A DNA stretch of 64,000 nucleotides from Malania oleifera (Eukaryota; Streptophyta; Magnoliopsida; Santalales; Ximeniaceae). Position 1 is the first letter of the stretch; every line of letters begins with the position of its first letter. Under the pieces are notes generated by a model that had not been told where the DNA came from, made no database searches, and saw only the letters and a program-made list of their open reading frames with translations. The stretch spans positions 47,476,178 through 47,540,177 of the forward strand of contig NC_080425.1 of assembly GCF_029873635.1 (NCBI RefSeq), written 5' to 3'. Of the stretch, positions 10,913 to 23,198 are shown piece after piece. The translations under genes were made by a program, and so were the position numbers.

Positions 10913-12819
10913 TGTTGACCTGATAGGTCACACTCAATTTTGGTCATGACAAATGCTCTTGGTACTGATGGTTGTACTAAGGCTTGCATGCAGGTTCACC
11001 TTACGCGTGTCTTCGAACCAAACGATATGTCATGATGGCGTGTGGTGTTCGTGCCAAAGAATGAAGAAATTTGTGTTGTAATTTGTATTTTCTATTCATC
11101 TTATTCATTCTGGGATGTAAATTTAATTATGGACTGTACACCTATGGCTTGTAATAATTTGAATCATGCATGATAGGTAGGTATGTTCAAATTGACCTTA
11201 GATGGACTTTAGGAACCTGCACATAGTGCACATAGTCCCTAACATCACTTATTATATCAGGGAAGTTAAATGAAGCCAAACTGAGCTTAATTGAAAATCT
11301 TGTGAGAGGTTGGGTGACGAAACCTGTGGCGTTCAAAACGCCTCGGGCGATCGAAATATGAATAGGTCAACTTGTTGACTTGTATTCGGCAGACCAAACA
11401 AAATTACACATGTCTTCCTCAATCACTCAAACCCGTGTCAGTACTTTTCACCAACCCAGGCACCCGAACCTTTGCGGTCATTTTGGCCTCAAGCGACCAA
11501 ATGTGTGAGTTCGGTTAATCGAATTGTACACCGGGCACATGAACTACTTTCTCTTTAGGGAATTGCCTCTATCCGGCTAACCGAAGCATATTTCAGGCGA
11601 TCTATCCTCAAAATGACAAATTTGGCCTTGAGTTTGTTCGGGCACCCGAATCTCAGACCGGGCACCTGAAACTCTCAGGTTGAATTAATTTTAGCCAAGT
11701 TAAAATAGGGTAAATTGGGTTAATTTTTTTTAATAATAATTTGAAAGGGATTAGAAAATTGATTTAGACAAAAATTCTCTCAAATTCAAAAATCCTTTTT
11801 TAGCCTATACTACTCCCAAACACTTACACTTTATTCTTCTTGATCTTTCAAGTGTTGTGAGTATTTCTAAAGTGCTTGTGCTTAATCTTAATAGATTATA
11901 CTCATTTGCTATATTGATTGTTTGATTTTCATTGAGAGTAAAGCTTTAAGTTCTCCCATCAATTTTATTTCATAAATCTTGTGTGGGAAGACTTAGTGGC
12001 TTGTGGTTCTTGCATTGTCATTGCAAGTTACCTTAGCCTATATTTTTGTGTGCAAAAATTATTTTCAAAGCTTGCATGCAATTATCCATTGTGCTTAGTA
12101 CATTAAGAACATCTTATTAAGGTTGTTTGAATCATCTAGCTAGCATATTTGAAACCTTGATTTGATACTGTGATATTCAAATATTGTGTTTCAAATCTGG
12201 CTTTGAAATACACTCTTGATCTTGATTGATTATTTATACTTGATTGAGTGTTTAGCACACATTAAAGCACTGAGCATATTTATATATCATTTTTGCTTGC
12301 GTTATTGCTTGAGCTATACTGGTGTATATATCTGCTTGTGAAGTAGCGTATTTCCATGTACAAAATTTTATAAACATTTGTGTATTCCAAGCGTGGGCCT
12401 GAAGAGGGAGACTAGCCCTGTGGAATAGTCCCAGATTGGCTTAGATCCGGTTAGGAAAGTTAGGTGTACCATCCTCGTAAAGGTTGAGGTCAGCCATGTG
12501 CTAATTGACCTGATTGTATTTAGGTGCCACTTCACCCGTTAAGTGAGCTTATAATGTAATCCTTGTTCGGGTGTGCTAAGGTGGGGACGTAGGCAATATT
12601 GGTCAAACCCCGATAACATATCTTGTGTCAGTTTTAGTTTCCGCAATTGATTTTATGTACTTGTATGTTTACATTTATTGTCTGAATATTCGATTGGGTT
12701 TACAGTTACATAAAAGGAACCTATGCTTGTGTAATACTAATTGTTGGATTAGTTGAACCTAGGAGATAAATTTTTAAATAACAATTCACCCCCCTCTTGT
12801 GATTGCACCAAAGTTAACA
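10913..12819 (+). repeat. SIRE-A 3' LTR
   Basis: This 1907 bp LTR is the partner of 2202-6183. Its U3 motif array is at about 11308-11675. A segment of about 73 bp that carries the TATA box in the 5' LTR is absent around 11735-11750. It ends AGTTAACA at 12819. Confidence 0.9.
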
Positions 12820-12824
12820 ACCAT

Positions 12825-13885
12825 AATGCCTTATAGTGTTTATCCGATGAATTTCAAAATTGCTGCTGCTCCCCCTCAATAATGCAGCCAACTCTTTATT
12901 ATCTTATGCCCTCAATTTTCAATAATTTTAGATTTAACTTTAGATGTATAGGCTTAAGGAATTAAAGGGTCACAATGAATATTCATTTAGTGAATGAAGC
13001 CTATTTTCACATTTTTACAGAATGTGAGGGGCACTAGTGCGAATGACTTTCCATTTTGACTACTTGTGCATAGGTTTCTTAGATATTTTAACCTTCTTTT
13101 AGATTGAAACCTAGTGCAGCCATCCTAGCCATTCAACATTATTCAAAAGCTCTAATTAATTTGATTTAAGGGCGAGAGCTTATGAGGGGAGAATGCATAA
13201 ATACTCTTACACAAGATAAATCAATTATGAATTTAGAAAAGTATTCAAACTAACTTTTCTTTCTATTTAACCCAACCATATGATCTAAATAATAAAAATC
13301 ATATTGCATTTCATAAATACTTTGAGGTTCAAGGTTGAGTGAGGGTTCTTGGATTAGTACTAGAATTTATCTTCAAAGAACCCATCTTTGATAACATCAT
13401 CTTAAATTTCCACTAAATATGTTTATTAAAAAAAATGTAAAAATCTAGCAAATCTAGTATTATGATCTTTCTTGAAAGTTCTTGGATGAGTTTAGGGATA
13501 AAAGTTAAATAGTACTATGATCAATTCCTTAAAGCTCAAGCTTGTGTAATGGAAAAAAATATGCTATAATTAAGATAATCACATTTAAGCATTCATATAG
13601 CATTAAACTCATTTAACAAACGATGACATGTTTGTCCACTTGGAAGTGGATTTACTTGAGCAAGCTATAACCAACATTATCATATTTTGTCCAAACATCA
13701 TGATATGTTAACGTTTAAAAGAATAGATTGGACTTATCACACAAATTTTTCATATTGGCTTGCTTTTCAATGGTTCTTAGTATAACAGTGAATGTGTATA
13801 CTAAGACTAGACATTTAAGCACTATTCACTAATTAATTATCACTATCCCTTTTAGACAAATTCTAAAAACTAAGGAAAAGACAAT
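12825..13885 (-). other. SIRE-B 3' internal non-coding region, proximal part
   Basis: This AT-rich stretch has no credible coding frame. It follows SIRE-A's right target duplication and joins the SIRE-B gag. It is continuous with 1-2201 once SIRE-A is removed. Confidence 0.6.
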
Positions 13886-15329
13886 TTATGTAATTTCTTT
13901 TGGAACCCATTTTTCCTTGGTTTCTAAGGGGTTGATTTGCTTAATAACCCATTCTTCTTTAAGCCTTTGTGGGTTAAAACCCGGCATTTCTTTAACTCTC
14001 CATACTTGTTTGGGTTTCACCCCTTTTCTTTTGAAAGGGCAATCAAATTTGATATGACCCTTCTTTTTGCATAAAAAGCACGTGGTGTGAGCATATGGAC
14101 TGGAGGAGGTACTAGCATAATGTTTAGATGCTCTTACAAAGTACCCCATGTATTGGTTATTTTTCTTCCTATTTTCAATGCCCCATTAAAACCTATACCT
14201 TCCTTATCTAACGTCATCTTTTAAGAACCTAAGAGCTTGTCAAAATTTTCTCTGCCCCTAATAAATGTGTGAATGATCTTAGATTGGTCCTCTACTTTTC
14301 TTTCTAGGTTTATCATTTTTATATCTTTTAAGCCTTTGCAAACTACTTGCAATTTTACAAACTCTTTGGTTATGATGTTAGCTTTACACTCAAGTTTAGA
14401 AATCAGAAGATCATTTTTATTATCACTAGAAATTTGGGATATTAAGACTTTATCTCCTTTTCCAATTTTTCATTCTTGTTTTCTAATCTCATGATTTTAA
14501 AATCTTTTTCCTTATTAACAAGAATTTTAGATTCTAGTTCTTTCAATGATGTCTTATTCTTGTTTTCTAATTCCTTAATTTCTACTTGCTTTTCAATCTT
14601 TTCCTTCTCTAGGATAGTATAAGATTCTTTTAAATCAACTATTTGTTTTGCTAAAATTTTATTTTCATTTTTTAAAAATGTTTTCTTTTTAGACAACTTT
14701 ATTAGAATCTTATGAACCTTAATAAATTCCTTTTGTAATTCCTTATAAGATGGTATGCTATTACTACCAGATTCATCACATGATTCACTAGAATTTTCAC
14801 AAGATAAATTGCAAGAATCAGTGCATGAATTATTTAAAAAAATAAAAGGAGAGGAATGTACCTCTTCAACGGTTAAAGCAATAAAGCAAGCATTTTCTCC
14901 TTCTTGATCTTTTGAATTTGAAGCATCCGGAGTGGTAGTTACATTCTCCTTGGTCTCTCTATATCTCCTATTGAGTTCATCCCATATCTCCTTTTCACTT
15001 GAGCATGCCATGATTTCCTTAAAGATGTTAGCATCTAAAGCACAATAAATCATGTTCAAAGCACTTGAATTAATTTGCAATAAATTCATATCATGCTCAT
15101 TTAACTCATTCTCTAATTTGGGAATTTCAATACTATCAAAAATTTTCATAGGCACAAAATTTCCTTGAGTTATTATTCTCCAAGTCCTCCAATCCATAGA
15201 TTTGATAAAAACACTTATTTTTATTTTCCAAATAGTAAAATTTTCACGACAAAAAATTGGAGGCCTAGAACAAGATTGTCCCTCACAAAATAGGGATACA
15301 CCAATGTGAGCTATCGCAATCTTTAACAA
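13886..15329 (-). pseudogene. gag: SIRE-B gag, two open segments
   Basis: The minus-strand start at 15329 lies just downstream of the primer site. The first 295 codons (15329-14442) are open: an N-terminal region with F-T-I-W-K (near residue 51), W-D-E-L-N-R-R-Y (near residue 139), an acidic stretch ending S-I-P-S-Y-K-E-L-Q, and a Lys/Glu-rich coiled coil to the end. The frame is then broken by a stop at 14442 and further changes at 14150-14441. It resumes at 14149-13886 with a zinc knuckle CX2CX4HX4C (14080-14039) and a terminal W-V-P-K, which in this lineage precedes protease. No protease or other pol domain follows. It is the best preserved gag in the window. Confidence 0.88.
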
Positions 15330-15352
15330 ATGCGTTTAAGCTTTTTGTAACC

Positions 15353-15367
15353 TGGTTCTGATGCCAA
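15353..15367 (-). promoter_or_regulatory. SIRE-B primer binding site
   Basis: On the minus strand ATTGGCATCAGAACC directly follows the LTR end ..CTCTCA. It differs from the usual TTGGTATCAGAGCC at two or three positions. Confidence 0.8.
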
Positions 15368-15368
15368 T

Positions 15369-17217
15369 TGAGAGTTATGATGTATTCCCAAGAGGGTGGG
15401 TGAATTGGGTATTTAAAAAAATTCTTCCTAGGTCAATTTATCCCTATAGGGTCTTTCTAAATAAACATGAATCCCACAAATAATAATGCATGCAAATATT
15501 TAAAATAATTATAACATTCGGCACAAATTGAACATAAGCATACAAGTGTGGAAAGTAAAGTGCGGAAATTAAATGGAGTAGGGAAGGGGGAGGACAAACA
15601 CAAAGTTTTTAACGAGGTTCGACAACTCCCACCTACATCCTCGCCTTGGGAAAACCACTCAAGGATTCCACTATCTGATCCTTAAAACTGGGACGGAGCT
15701 TCCGGTTACAATCCGTTTCTTACCAAGGCGAAGCTTCCCTTTACAATTCGCTGCTTACACGAGGCGTAGCTACCTCTTTCCAATCCATTGCTTACATGAG
15801 GCGTAGCTACCTCTTCCCAGTTCGCAGCCCGAACCGTAAATACAAATGATATGAAATTTTGCATACAAGTAAAATGCTTCTCAAATATGCTTATTTGTAT
15901 AAATAATATTCTTAATGCACTCTCAAATGATTTTCAAATGAAGGTCGGTAGAGTATGATAAAACCTCTCAAAAATATTTTGCAATTAATTGAGTGAGAGA
16001 ATGGAAAATGATTTTATTTTCAAATGACCTTTGATAAATCAAGAAGCATTTCAAGAAATTAATATATGAGTTGGAATATGTTCAAGGCTTTTTGTTATAC
16101 TCAACAAGAATTTTCTCCAAAAATGATATTTCAAAGAAAGAGTATGAGAGTGAATTTATTCAAGATTGACCTTTCAAAAGCATCAAATGGCAAGAAGGCT
16201 TTCAAGCAATATATATTGGTATAATTCTATGCTCAAGCTCAAACCTTGCTTGTAAACCCCAAAAATAATTCCCTCAAAAAGATTTTCAAGAAGAAGAGTT
16301 GGAGAAATAAGCTTTGATCTTTAAAAATGGAGCATAAAAATTGTTTAGGAAAGAGAGAATATGCAAGAATGCTCCCAAATGGTTTTTAAAACATTTTTCA
16401 AGTGTTTTAGGCTTGTATTTATAGGGAAACCCCATTACTAGTTGTTTTTTGGCCGTTGGGGTATTAAAATATAATTTTATTTGAAAACTAGTTCTTGGGG
16501 CACTTTCTGCATGGACACCCTTTGGTTTTTCAGACATAATTTTTTCTATACAACTTTAATTTGTACATTCTTGGTATCAACAAAAAGCTAAGAAAAAGAC
16601 CACAACTTTCATTTGAATACTTTTTAGGATAAGGAGTTTTCAATAGAGAATATTGCTCATCAATGAGACGAAAGAAACATAAAGGGATTTTTTTTTTGTT
16701 GCGGACACCCTTCGGTAGTTTGAAAATAACATTTTATATACAACTCCAAATTGAAGATTCTTTGTACTAACGAAAAGATCAGAGAAAATCCCATAACTTT
16801 CATGTTGAACACTTGTTAAGATAAGGAGTTATTGATAGAGAAAAGTGTTCTTAAATGCGACGGAAGAAACTTGAAGGTTTTGGAAAAATGTTTCCATAAG
16901 AAGTTTATCCCCCTAAGGTCAATCTAAGCTCTTGGTCATTTTGTGAAAACTTGAATTCAAATCATGTGATTATGCATGCACAAATTGAAACCTAATTACT
17001 ATTACAACTTAAAGAATAAATAAAATCTTCATGCTTCTGCTCCTTAATACTCCATTGAATAGACCAAAATTTGTGCTCGATTAGGTACTCCTTGACTTCC
17101 ATTTTGCATCCTCTATTTGCGCCTTCTGCATCATAAATCTGTTCAAATACTAAATGCACAAATGAGATGTTGTGGTTTGTCATAATCAAAATAGGAATCA
17201 GAATCAAAAAGTCAACA
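15369..17217 (-). repeat. SIRE-B 5' LTR
   Basis: In plus orientation this runs from TGAGAGTTATG (15369) to AAAGTCAACA (17217), about 1849 bp. The minus-strand start TGTTGAC matches the other SIRE-like LTRs. It contains the shared CCCAAGAGGGTGGGTGAATT block (about 15389), a GTTCGACAACTCCCACCTAC block (about 15617) and TATTTATA at 16416-16423. Its U3 carries two GGACACCCTTCGGT-like motifs (about 16512 and 16703). The 3' partner is outside the window. Confidence 0.8.
16416..16423 (-). promoter_or_regulatory. TATA box of SIRE-B LTR
   Basis: TATTTATA on the plus strand (TATAAATA on the minus strand) lies just before the U3 part of this LTR. Confidence 0.6.
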
Positions 17218-17420
17218 TTTGCTAACTAACCTATGAGGTCTTTCAATATTAGGGTCTATAAGTACTTCATGATCCAAAGATCTCAAACCTTGCATGCAAA
17301 AATTTAGCATAGAAAATTAGGCCTTCAAATAGCAAACAAAAATAAAAATAAAGAAAATTTAAAAGAAAATAAAAATCACGCAGTATACTACACTAAGATT
17401 TGGCTCACTACCGTAACTAA
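17218..17420 (-). other. ATH-0 leader remnant
   Basis: A short AT-rich stretch between the SIRE-B LTR end and the ATH-0 primer site. It resembles in composition the leader of ATH-2 at 47050-47170. SIRE-B therefore appears inserted in the ATH-0 internal region. Confidence 0.5.
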
Positions 17421-17439
17421 GTCCCTGGCAACGACGCCA
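17421..17439 (-). promoter_or_regulatory. ATH-0 primer binding site (tRNA-Asp type)
   Basis: The minus-strand sequence TGGCGTCGTTGCCAGGGAC is close to the TGGCGCCGTTGCCGGGGA site used by Athila/Tat elements. It lies five bases from the LTR edge. Confidence 0.85.
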
Positions 17440-17444
17440 AAATT

Positions 17445-18375
17445 TGGTAGGCTCGCTAAGGCTTGGGTCCTTAACTTCCAAAGAGAAAATTTATAACCTA
17501 ACTAACCCTGATTTCAGCATAACAAAAAGTAAGTCGGGTGTTGATCCTCAGAGACTCTAGTGCAGCGGTTAACCAATTTAATCTAGTTTACTACACTTGA
17601 ACAAAAGAAAAAAAAAATGGAATTTTGGTTTGTCTATTAAGCTATAAAATCAATTAAAGTTAATTAAAATACTTATGGAAAGGGCATTCCTCGGTTATGA
17701 ATCCACCCTAGGTCTTTACTGAGCAACAACTAGGTTTGGTCAATTATTTCATAATAGGGCTTCCAAGATAAGTAATTCACTCGAGGGGCATAGGGTAGCC
17801 GGGTTCACACCAATCGTCTAGAGCACAATCGGGAGAACGGAGTATACCCTATCTAGCGAACATGAAATCCTTTTTAACATAATCCGCTTGAGTGGCATAG
17901 GGTAGCCGAGTTTGGACCAATCCAGCGGAGCATGATCAAGAGAATGACATATACCATATCTAGAGAACACGGATTCCTTTTCACAACATAGAATTCTAAC
18001 TATGTTGTTCTTAGCCTATGGTTTCATCACAACTAGAGAATCAAGAAAATTAACTACTCATGGTGCATGAAATTAAAGACAAGGTTTTGAATGACAGAAT
18101 TAAGGCATGACTTTATTAAAATTCTGAATTGAAATACAAAGCAGGAACAAACGGAATTGAAATTAAACAAAGCAGTAAATTGACAAGGTGTTGAAAGCTA
18201 ATCTAATGACAAATAATTAGAACTAGAGGTTTGTCACTGGACCAAAAGGAACCAAAGGGAGACCAATCCAAATTAATCAGCAACCCAATAGTACTCTAGG
18301 TTCTTCATGCCACCAAAGAGAAACTGAGGTAGATCCTTAATTAACTATTCAAAGTTTGATTTTATAAAAATTAGG
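17445..18375 (-). repeat. ATH-0 5' LTR, recognisable part
   Basis: This begins TGGTAGGCTCGCTAAGG, matching the ATH-1 (19534) and ATH-2 (23199, 47199) LTR ends. It shares the GGGCATAGGGTAGC and CGGAGTATACCCTATCT blocks; the first block occurs twice, near 17787 and 17896. A TATA-like TTTTATAAAAA followed by TTAGGGTTTACA near 18360 aligns with the TATTTATAAGCTCTAGGGTTTACA region of the other LTRs. Where this LTR ends to the right is unclear. Confidence 0.75.
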
Positions 18376-19533
18376 GTTTACATGTGATCAATTTCATGTT
18401 CAAGTAAATGATGTTGATTATATTCTCATAATGTTTATGAAGCATGCATCGTAAATCCTAAAAATCAACCACTTTTGTATAAAGGGTACGAATCCTATCC
18501 CATTCAAGAATGGTTGAAATACAAACATCAATAATCGTAAATGAAACAAATAATTAATATGTTAAATTGATTATTAATCTAGATAGTATGACTAATAATC
18601 AATTGAATATTAATTGGTTTGTCTCACATTTATGATAAGACATGAATGTATTGTAACTATTATTGAACGGGTCTAAGCTTCATTGAACACATGTATATAA
18701 TAAATGAAAGCATAAACAAAATATGATTTTTTTAAACTCTATCCAACAGAAGATACCAGCTCATAGCTGCTCGAGTTTTACACATTCCATCACAAACTAA
18801 AATCAAAACCTTTGTTTTGGGCCATGTTATGATTTAGGACTATTGTTAGTTTAACCCAATTTCGGTCATTTGATGATTCAAGGCTCACAATGGGCTTTAT
18901 TTTGAAAGCACATACTATTGCGACTAATTTTGAGTGATTAAAGGATCATTATAGACCGTTCTTTAAATTAGAGCCCAATTTGGGCTAAGGGTAGTCAAAG
19001 GCCCACAATTAGGCCTTTAGTTGGAAATTGCAACAATTCCCACATAGTTGTTCCCTATGAATAGTAATGACCTGCTATTCCCTATTACATTGAGTTTAAT
19101 TCTCAGTTTTAGGTTGCTTTCCCACACAGTTGTTCCCCATGAACTTGGCTGACTCGTTTATTAATTGGGTTGGGTTCAAGTTAGATCCAAACTAGTTTTA
19201 AACATAGAGGTAACGAGTCACCTATTGGCTCATGACCCATTTTACTAGTGTTATTGGAGGGGTAGGTCTACCTTAATTTTAAAAGCTTTAATTAATGGAA
19301 TATGGCTCTGACTTCAACCATAGAATAGGCATTCGAAGGCTTCTGAAAATCTTCCAAACTCTTTCCTTTTTTGTTCATTAAAATGGAAAAATTCACTAAT
19401 TTGTTTTTGTCCATTAAAGTTGGGATAAAAGTACCTTTTTCCATTAAATTCACCTAGGACTTGAGTCCTTAACTACCAAACTCAGTCAAGGGATAGTTAA
19501 GGGATAGTTAGTTGTTCACTAATTGCTTGTGGT
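18376..19533. other. Unassigned stretch, possibly rest of ATH-0 U3
   Basis: I see no coding sequence and cannot match this to other LTRs here. It has two similar CCCACAYAGTTGTTCCCYATGAA stretches (19039-19061 and 19121-19142), and at 19458-19480 an exact 23-base copy of part of the neighbouring ATH-1 LTR head. It could be the U3 of ATH-0 or another solo element. ATH-1 begins at 19534 after gtggt. Confidence 0.35.
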
Positions 19534-20307
19534 TGGTAGGCTCGCTAAGACTTGAGTCCTTAACTACCAAAAATAATATCTCTACTACCTAACAATCCCA
19601 AGTTCAGTAGAAAGTCGGGAAGTCAGCTGTCAATCCATAGAGACTAAACCGTTCAATTGTAAACCTTTTCTCAATTAGGTTATTAATGCCTTGTGTAAAA
19701 GAAATGTGAAAAAGGTGGTATTTTTGCAATGAGTGTGTTTCTATCAACTATTGGAAAGCAAGTAAAAGCTTAAGTACCCTACTTCTACAAAGCGATGCTT
19801 GAATCTGAATCAGACGTTGGACGTCGTGCCTCGAACTATGTTCAACTAGGTATACATAGGAGTACTAGCCTGAGCTTCTTAGGCCAAAGTGGAAGAGGGT
19901 CAATCGAGGGCATAGGGTAGCAAGGGTGCACCAACCGTCCAGAGCATGGTCGGGAATCAGAGTATACTTAGTCTTAATGATTAAGCAATCACCTCTGCGG
20001 ATCCATAGCCAACTACTTCAACCTGATTGAAACTATAGTAGTGCTTATCCTTATAGACAACCTTTTATCATAACCAAGTAATAAATCAAAAGCAGTAAAT
20101 TGACAACATGTCTTTGCAACAAAGTGATGGCTCTCTCAATGGTGTTCTAAGCATGTCACAAACCTAAAAAAGGCCAAAGAGGAACCCAGAGCTCATGTTC
20201 GTAGCGAATATTTATAAGCTCTAGGGTTTACAAGGTTTGATATTAAGTTTATGAAATTTTGCTCCAAACCTCGTACAAAAGATTGTCGCTGTCAACCACG
20301 TCACTTC
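19534..20307 (-). repeat. ATH-1 3' LTR, first part
   Basis: This begins TGGTAGGCTCGCTAAGAC and follows the ATH-2 LTR closely through the GGGCATAGGGTAGCAAGGGTGCACCAAC region and TATTTATAAGCTCTAGGGTTTACAAGG (20209). SIRE-C interrupts it at the GATCGTCGC region. The LTR continues at 51024. Confidence 0.85.
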
Positions 20308-20915
20308 TGAAAACTAAGGTGTAGTCCCAAGGGGGGGGGGTGAATTGGGGTTTTAAAAGTTTCTTGTAAGTCTTTTTTTACAAATTCACAACCTTTAGTT
20401 AATTCATTAAACACACAAGAGTTTTTTAATTTTAATTCTTAAATTGATCAACCCAAAATTCAATATCAACATAATTCATTGACAATAAACCAACTAAACA
20501 ATCAATTAATCAACCAATCAAAATACCAATGTATAAGCTGCAACAGTTTTCAATATTCAGCGTTTGCAAAAGCTCTAAGTAGAGTTTGAATAAGAGAGAT
20601 CTTTAGAAGAGTTTTTAATATGAATGCTTCAATGTTGATTGCATTGTTTGGTGTGTAAAAATCCTTGGTTTTAGGGAGTCTTTATAGAGTTTTAGAAAGT
20701 AATTCCTTGTTTCCCACGTCTTTTGGAGTGTTTCCTAAGTTTTTACAATGTTTAGAATTCAAAAAATTATTTTTGGAAATTTCCCGTTGCTGTTTAAAAT
20801 TTGAAATTTCCGCAGGTCAGTCAATTGGGCTTATTCTGTTTGGGGTTAGTCGGCTAGGTCAGTCAATTGAGTCCATTTTGTTTAAGCAAAAAATCAAAAT
20901 TAACAAGGTTAGTCC
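20308..20915 (-). repeat. SIRE-C 3' LTR, truncated
   Basis: This matches 49892-50500 of the 5' LTR, including CCCAAGGGGGGGGGTGAATT (about 20326), the TATA region near 20675 and motifs such as GGTCAGTCAATTG. Similarity stops near 20915, so about the last 500 bp (in plus orientation) seem deleted or replaced. Confidence 0.75.
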
Positions 20916-22449
20916 CCTTACAATAAGCATCAAGTTAACAATAATTGCAATATCAAGATCAATTTCAATATCATGCTCATATATCAAGATCACATCATTC
21001 AAGATCAAATACTTTCATAGTTGAGCCAATATACATGCTTAGGTAAGCAGTATCATGTTCAATTTTCGCCCAAAACTTCTCCCCCTTTTGACATCAATCA
21101 AAAAGAGTAAGATATAAAGAAAAACATATAAATACGAAGGCAATGAGTAACCATAAGCAAAAGTATAGATCTAGTGAAGGCTCAAAACAGAAAATTTGCA
21201 TTCAACATGCATAAAAAGATAGACAATAAGTTCCCAAAGTAGCATAAGAAAATACAAAAGATTGTATAGAATAATCAATGATTTTCAGCATAAATCATGA
21301 TATCACTATTTAAAAAGTTTAACTCCCCCTGAATGAAGTATATTTCATATTCAATAAATTTAGACTTTCATTCATGAATTATAAACTATGTATTCATGAA
21401 GATGTCAAGATTACCAATCATGCTTTTAAATTTATCATACCATGCTCAAATATCAATTAATTTCATGTAAGTGTTCATGGATACCAATATCTAGAATAAT
21501 ACCAATATCATATCAATATCATCAATATCATAACATGCTTGTGCATACAAATATGTTGTCATGCTCAAATATTAATTAACATGCCCATGGATACCTATAT
21601 ATTTCATAAATACCAATACTAGTATCATATCATGCGTTGCTCATGCATACCAATTTATTTTCATAGATACCAATTTTTCAATTCAACTCTCTCTCCCCCT
21701 TTTTGACATTAATAAAATAAAGAAGGTTATCAATAAGCATATGCATTCTAATGCAAGGAGCAGCACAAGACAAATAAGCCTTGGACAATTCATCCATTGA
21801 TTGTGGCCAACAATATTATTTTCATTTGTTTCAATAGGATAAGCATCAATAAGCTCGAAAACTCATCCTTATCCCTTATTTCAACTTGTTTAATATCCTT
21901 GTATTATGAACTGATTTTCCATAGATTTGAACGAGGAGAATTTTCTTCTTGAGTTAGTTATATGCTATGAGTATGAAATAAGTTCATTGAACCTACAATA
22001 CTTTTATCAGTTGTATTTCATATTTTTCACTTGTGAGCTTCATTAGTGATTGATCTTCTAAATCTCAAGTATGTGCAAATAATATCATATGTTGTGCTCT
22101 TGAAAAATTTTTTAACCTTAAGTAGTTATAATAGTTCAACTAAGGTTATGTTTTTTTATCCCTTTAGCTATAGCTGAAATATTTACCATGATATCCATAG
22201 TTAATATAGGCTTTCAGATTTTGCATTAGATCTTTAAGGTAGACATATCTATTTGAGTTTAAGCATGTCTATTATCAAAGCACATTTATAATTATCACTT
22301 TATTTCTTTTAGGATTGGCTAACTTAAATTTAGGCTGTTGAGTCATTACTAATCCATTTCATTTTAGCATAATTTTAGCTTTCTTAACTCCTAATAAAAG
22401 AATACCTATACCTAAAATCTATGGAGTCATTGGTTTATGAACTAGTCTT
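20916..22449 (-). other. SIRE-C 3' internal non-coding region
   Basis: AT-rich, with many short repeats of the type TATCATATCAATATCAT and CATGCTCA (about 20930-21660) and no coding frame. Two pyrimidine-rich stretches, CTTCTCCCCCTTTTGACATC (21078) and CTCTCCCCCTTTTTGACATT (about 21690), are polypurine tracts on the minus strand. Confidence 0.6.
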
Positions 22450-23198
22450 TCATCTTGGTACCCATGCTTTCTTGGGTCCAAATGGTTTACCAAGAGTTGA
22501 TTTGTTTATTCTCCAAACATGTCTAATTTTTGCACCCTTTCTTTTAAATGGACATTCAAACTTAATGTGTCCTTTCTCTTTACATAGAAAACTTGTGGTA
22601 TGTGTGTAAGCATTTGAGAAGGTGCTAGCATAATCTTTGGAGGATTTTATAAAATATCTCATGTAAAGATTCTTTTTCCTTGTATTTTCAACTCCATTGA
22701 ATCTTATGCCTTCTTTATTCAAAGACATTCTTTGTGTGCCAATCATTTTATCACAGTTCTCCCTTCCTCTAGTAAAATTGTAGATAATTTTGGCTTGGTC
22801 CTCAATTTTACTTTTAAGACCATAGATTTCTGTGTCTTGTGTATTGTTACTCTTTTCTTGCAGGTTTACTTGGTCTTGAGACATTTTACTGATTTTGTTC
22901 TCTAGTTCATAAATATATTGATCTTTCTCATTCTTAATGGAAGTTTGGGATCTTATATTTTCTAATTCTTTCATCATATTTTCATTATTTCTTTCTAATA
23001 TCTTGATTTTTAGATCCTTTTCTCTTTTAGCAAGATTTTTAGATTCTAATTCTTTTATCACAACTTCATTTTTATTTTTCAATAAAGTATATCGTTTAGT
23101 TACTTTAACTAAAATCTTATGAGCTTTGAATAATTCACTTTATAGTTCTTCATGAGATGGCATACTCTCATCATTGGATTCTTTAGATGAATCATCAC
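22450..23198 (-). pseudogene. gag: SIRE-C gag, C-terminal part
   Basis: From the ATH-2 junction (23198) the minus strand continues the acidic S-M-P-S-H-E-E-L stretch of gag, then a long Lys/Glu-rich coiled coil (open from 23082), then a second zinc knuckle at 22593-22552. It ends with K-A-W-V-P-R, the usual gag end in this lineage. The first knuckle cysteine is replaced by serine (S-F-L-C-x4-H-x4-C). A stop lies between the acidic stretch and the coiled coil. Protease does not follow. Confidence 0.85.

Larger units (their letters stand above)
2202..12819 (+). mobile_element. SIRE-A: complete Ty1/copia element, gag only, with nested solo LTR
   Basis: Two LTRs (2202-6183 and 10913-12819) begin TGTTGA and end GTTAACA and bound an internal region with a tRNA-iMet-type primer site, a degenerate gag and a polypurine tract. 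The flanks accac (2197-2201) and accat (12820-12824) match at four of five bases and are read as the target duplication. Without SOLO-1 the element is about 8.6 kb. No protease, integrase or reverse transcriptase is visible in the 3.4 kb between gag and the 3' LTR, so it looks non-autonomous. The SIRE/Maximus assignment is inferred from LTR length, gag layout and polypurine tracts. Confidence 0.9.
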
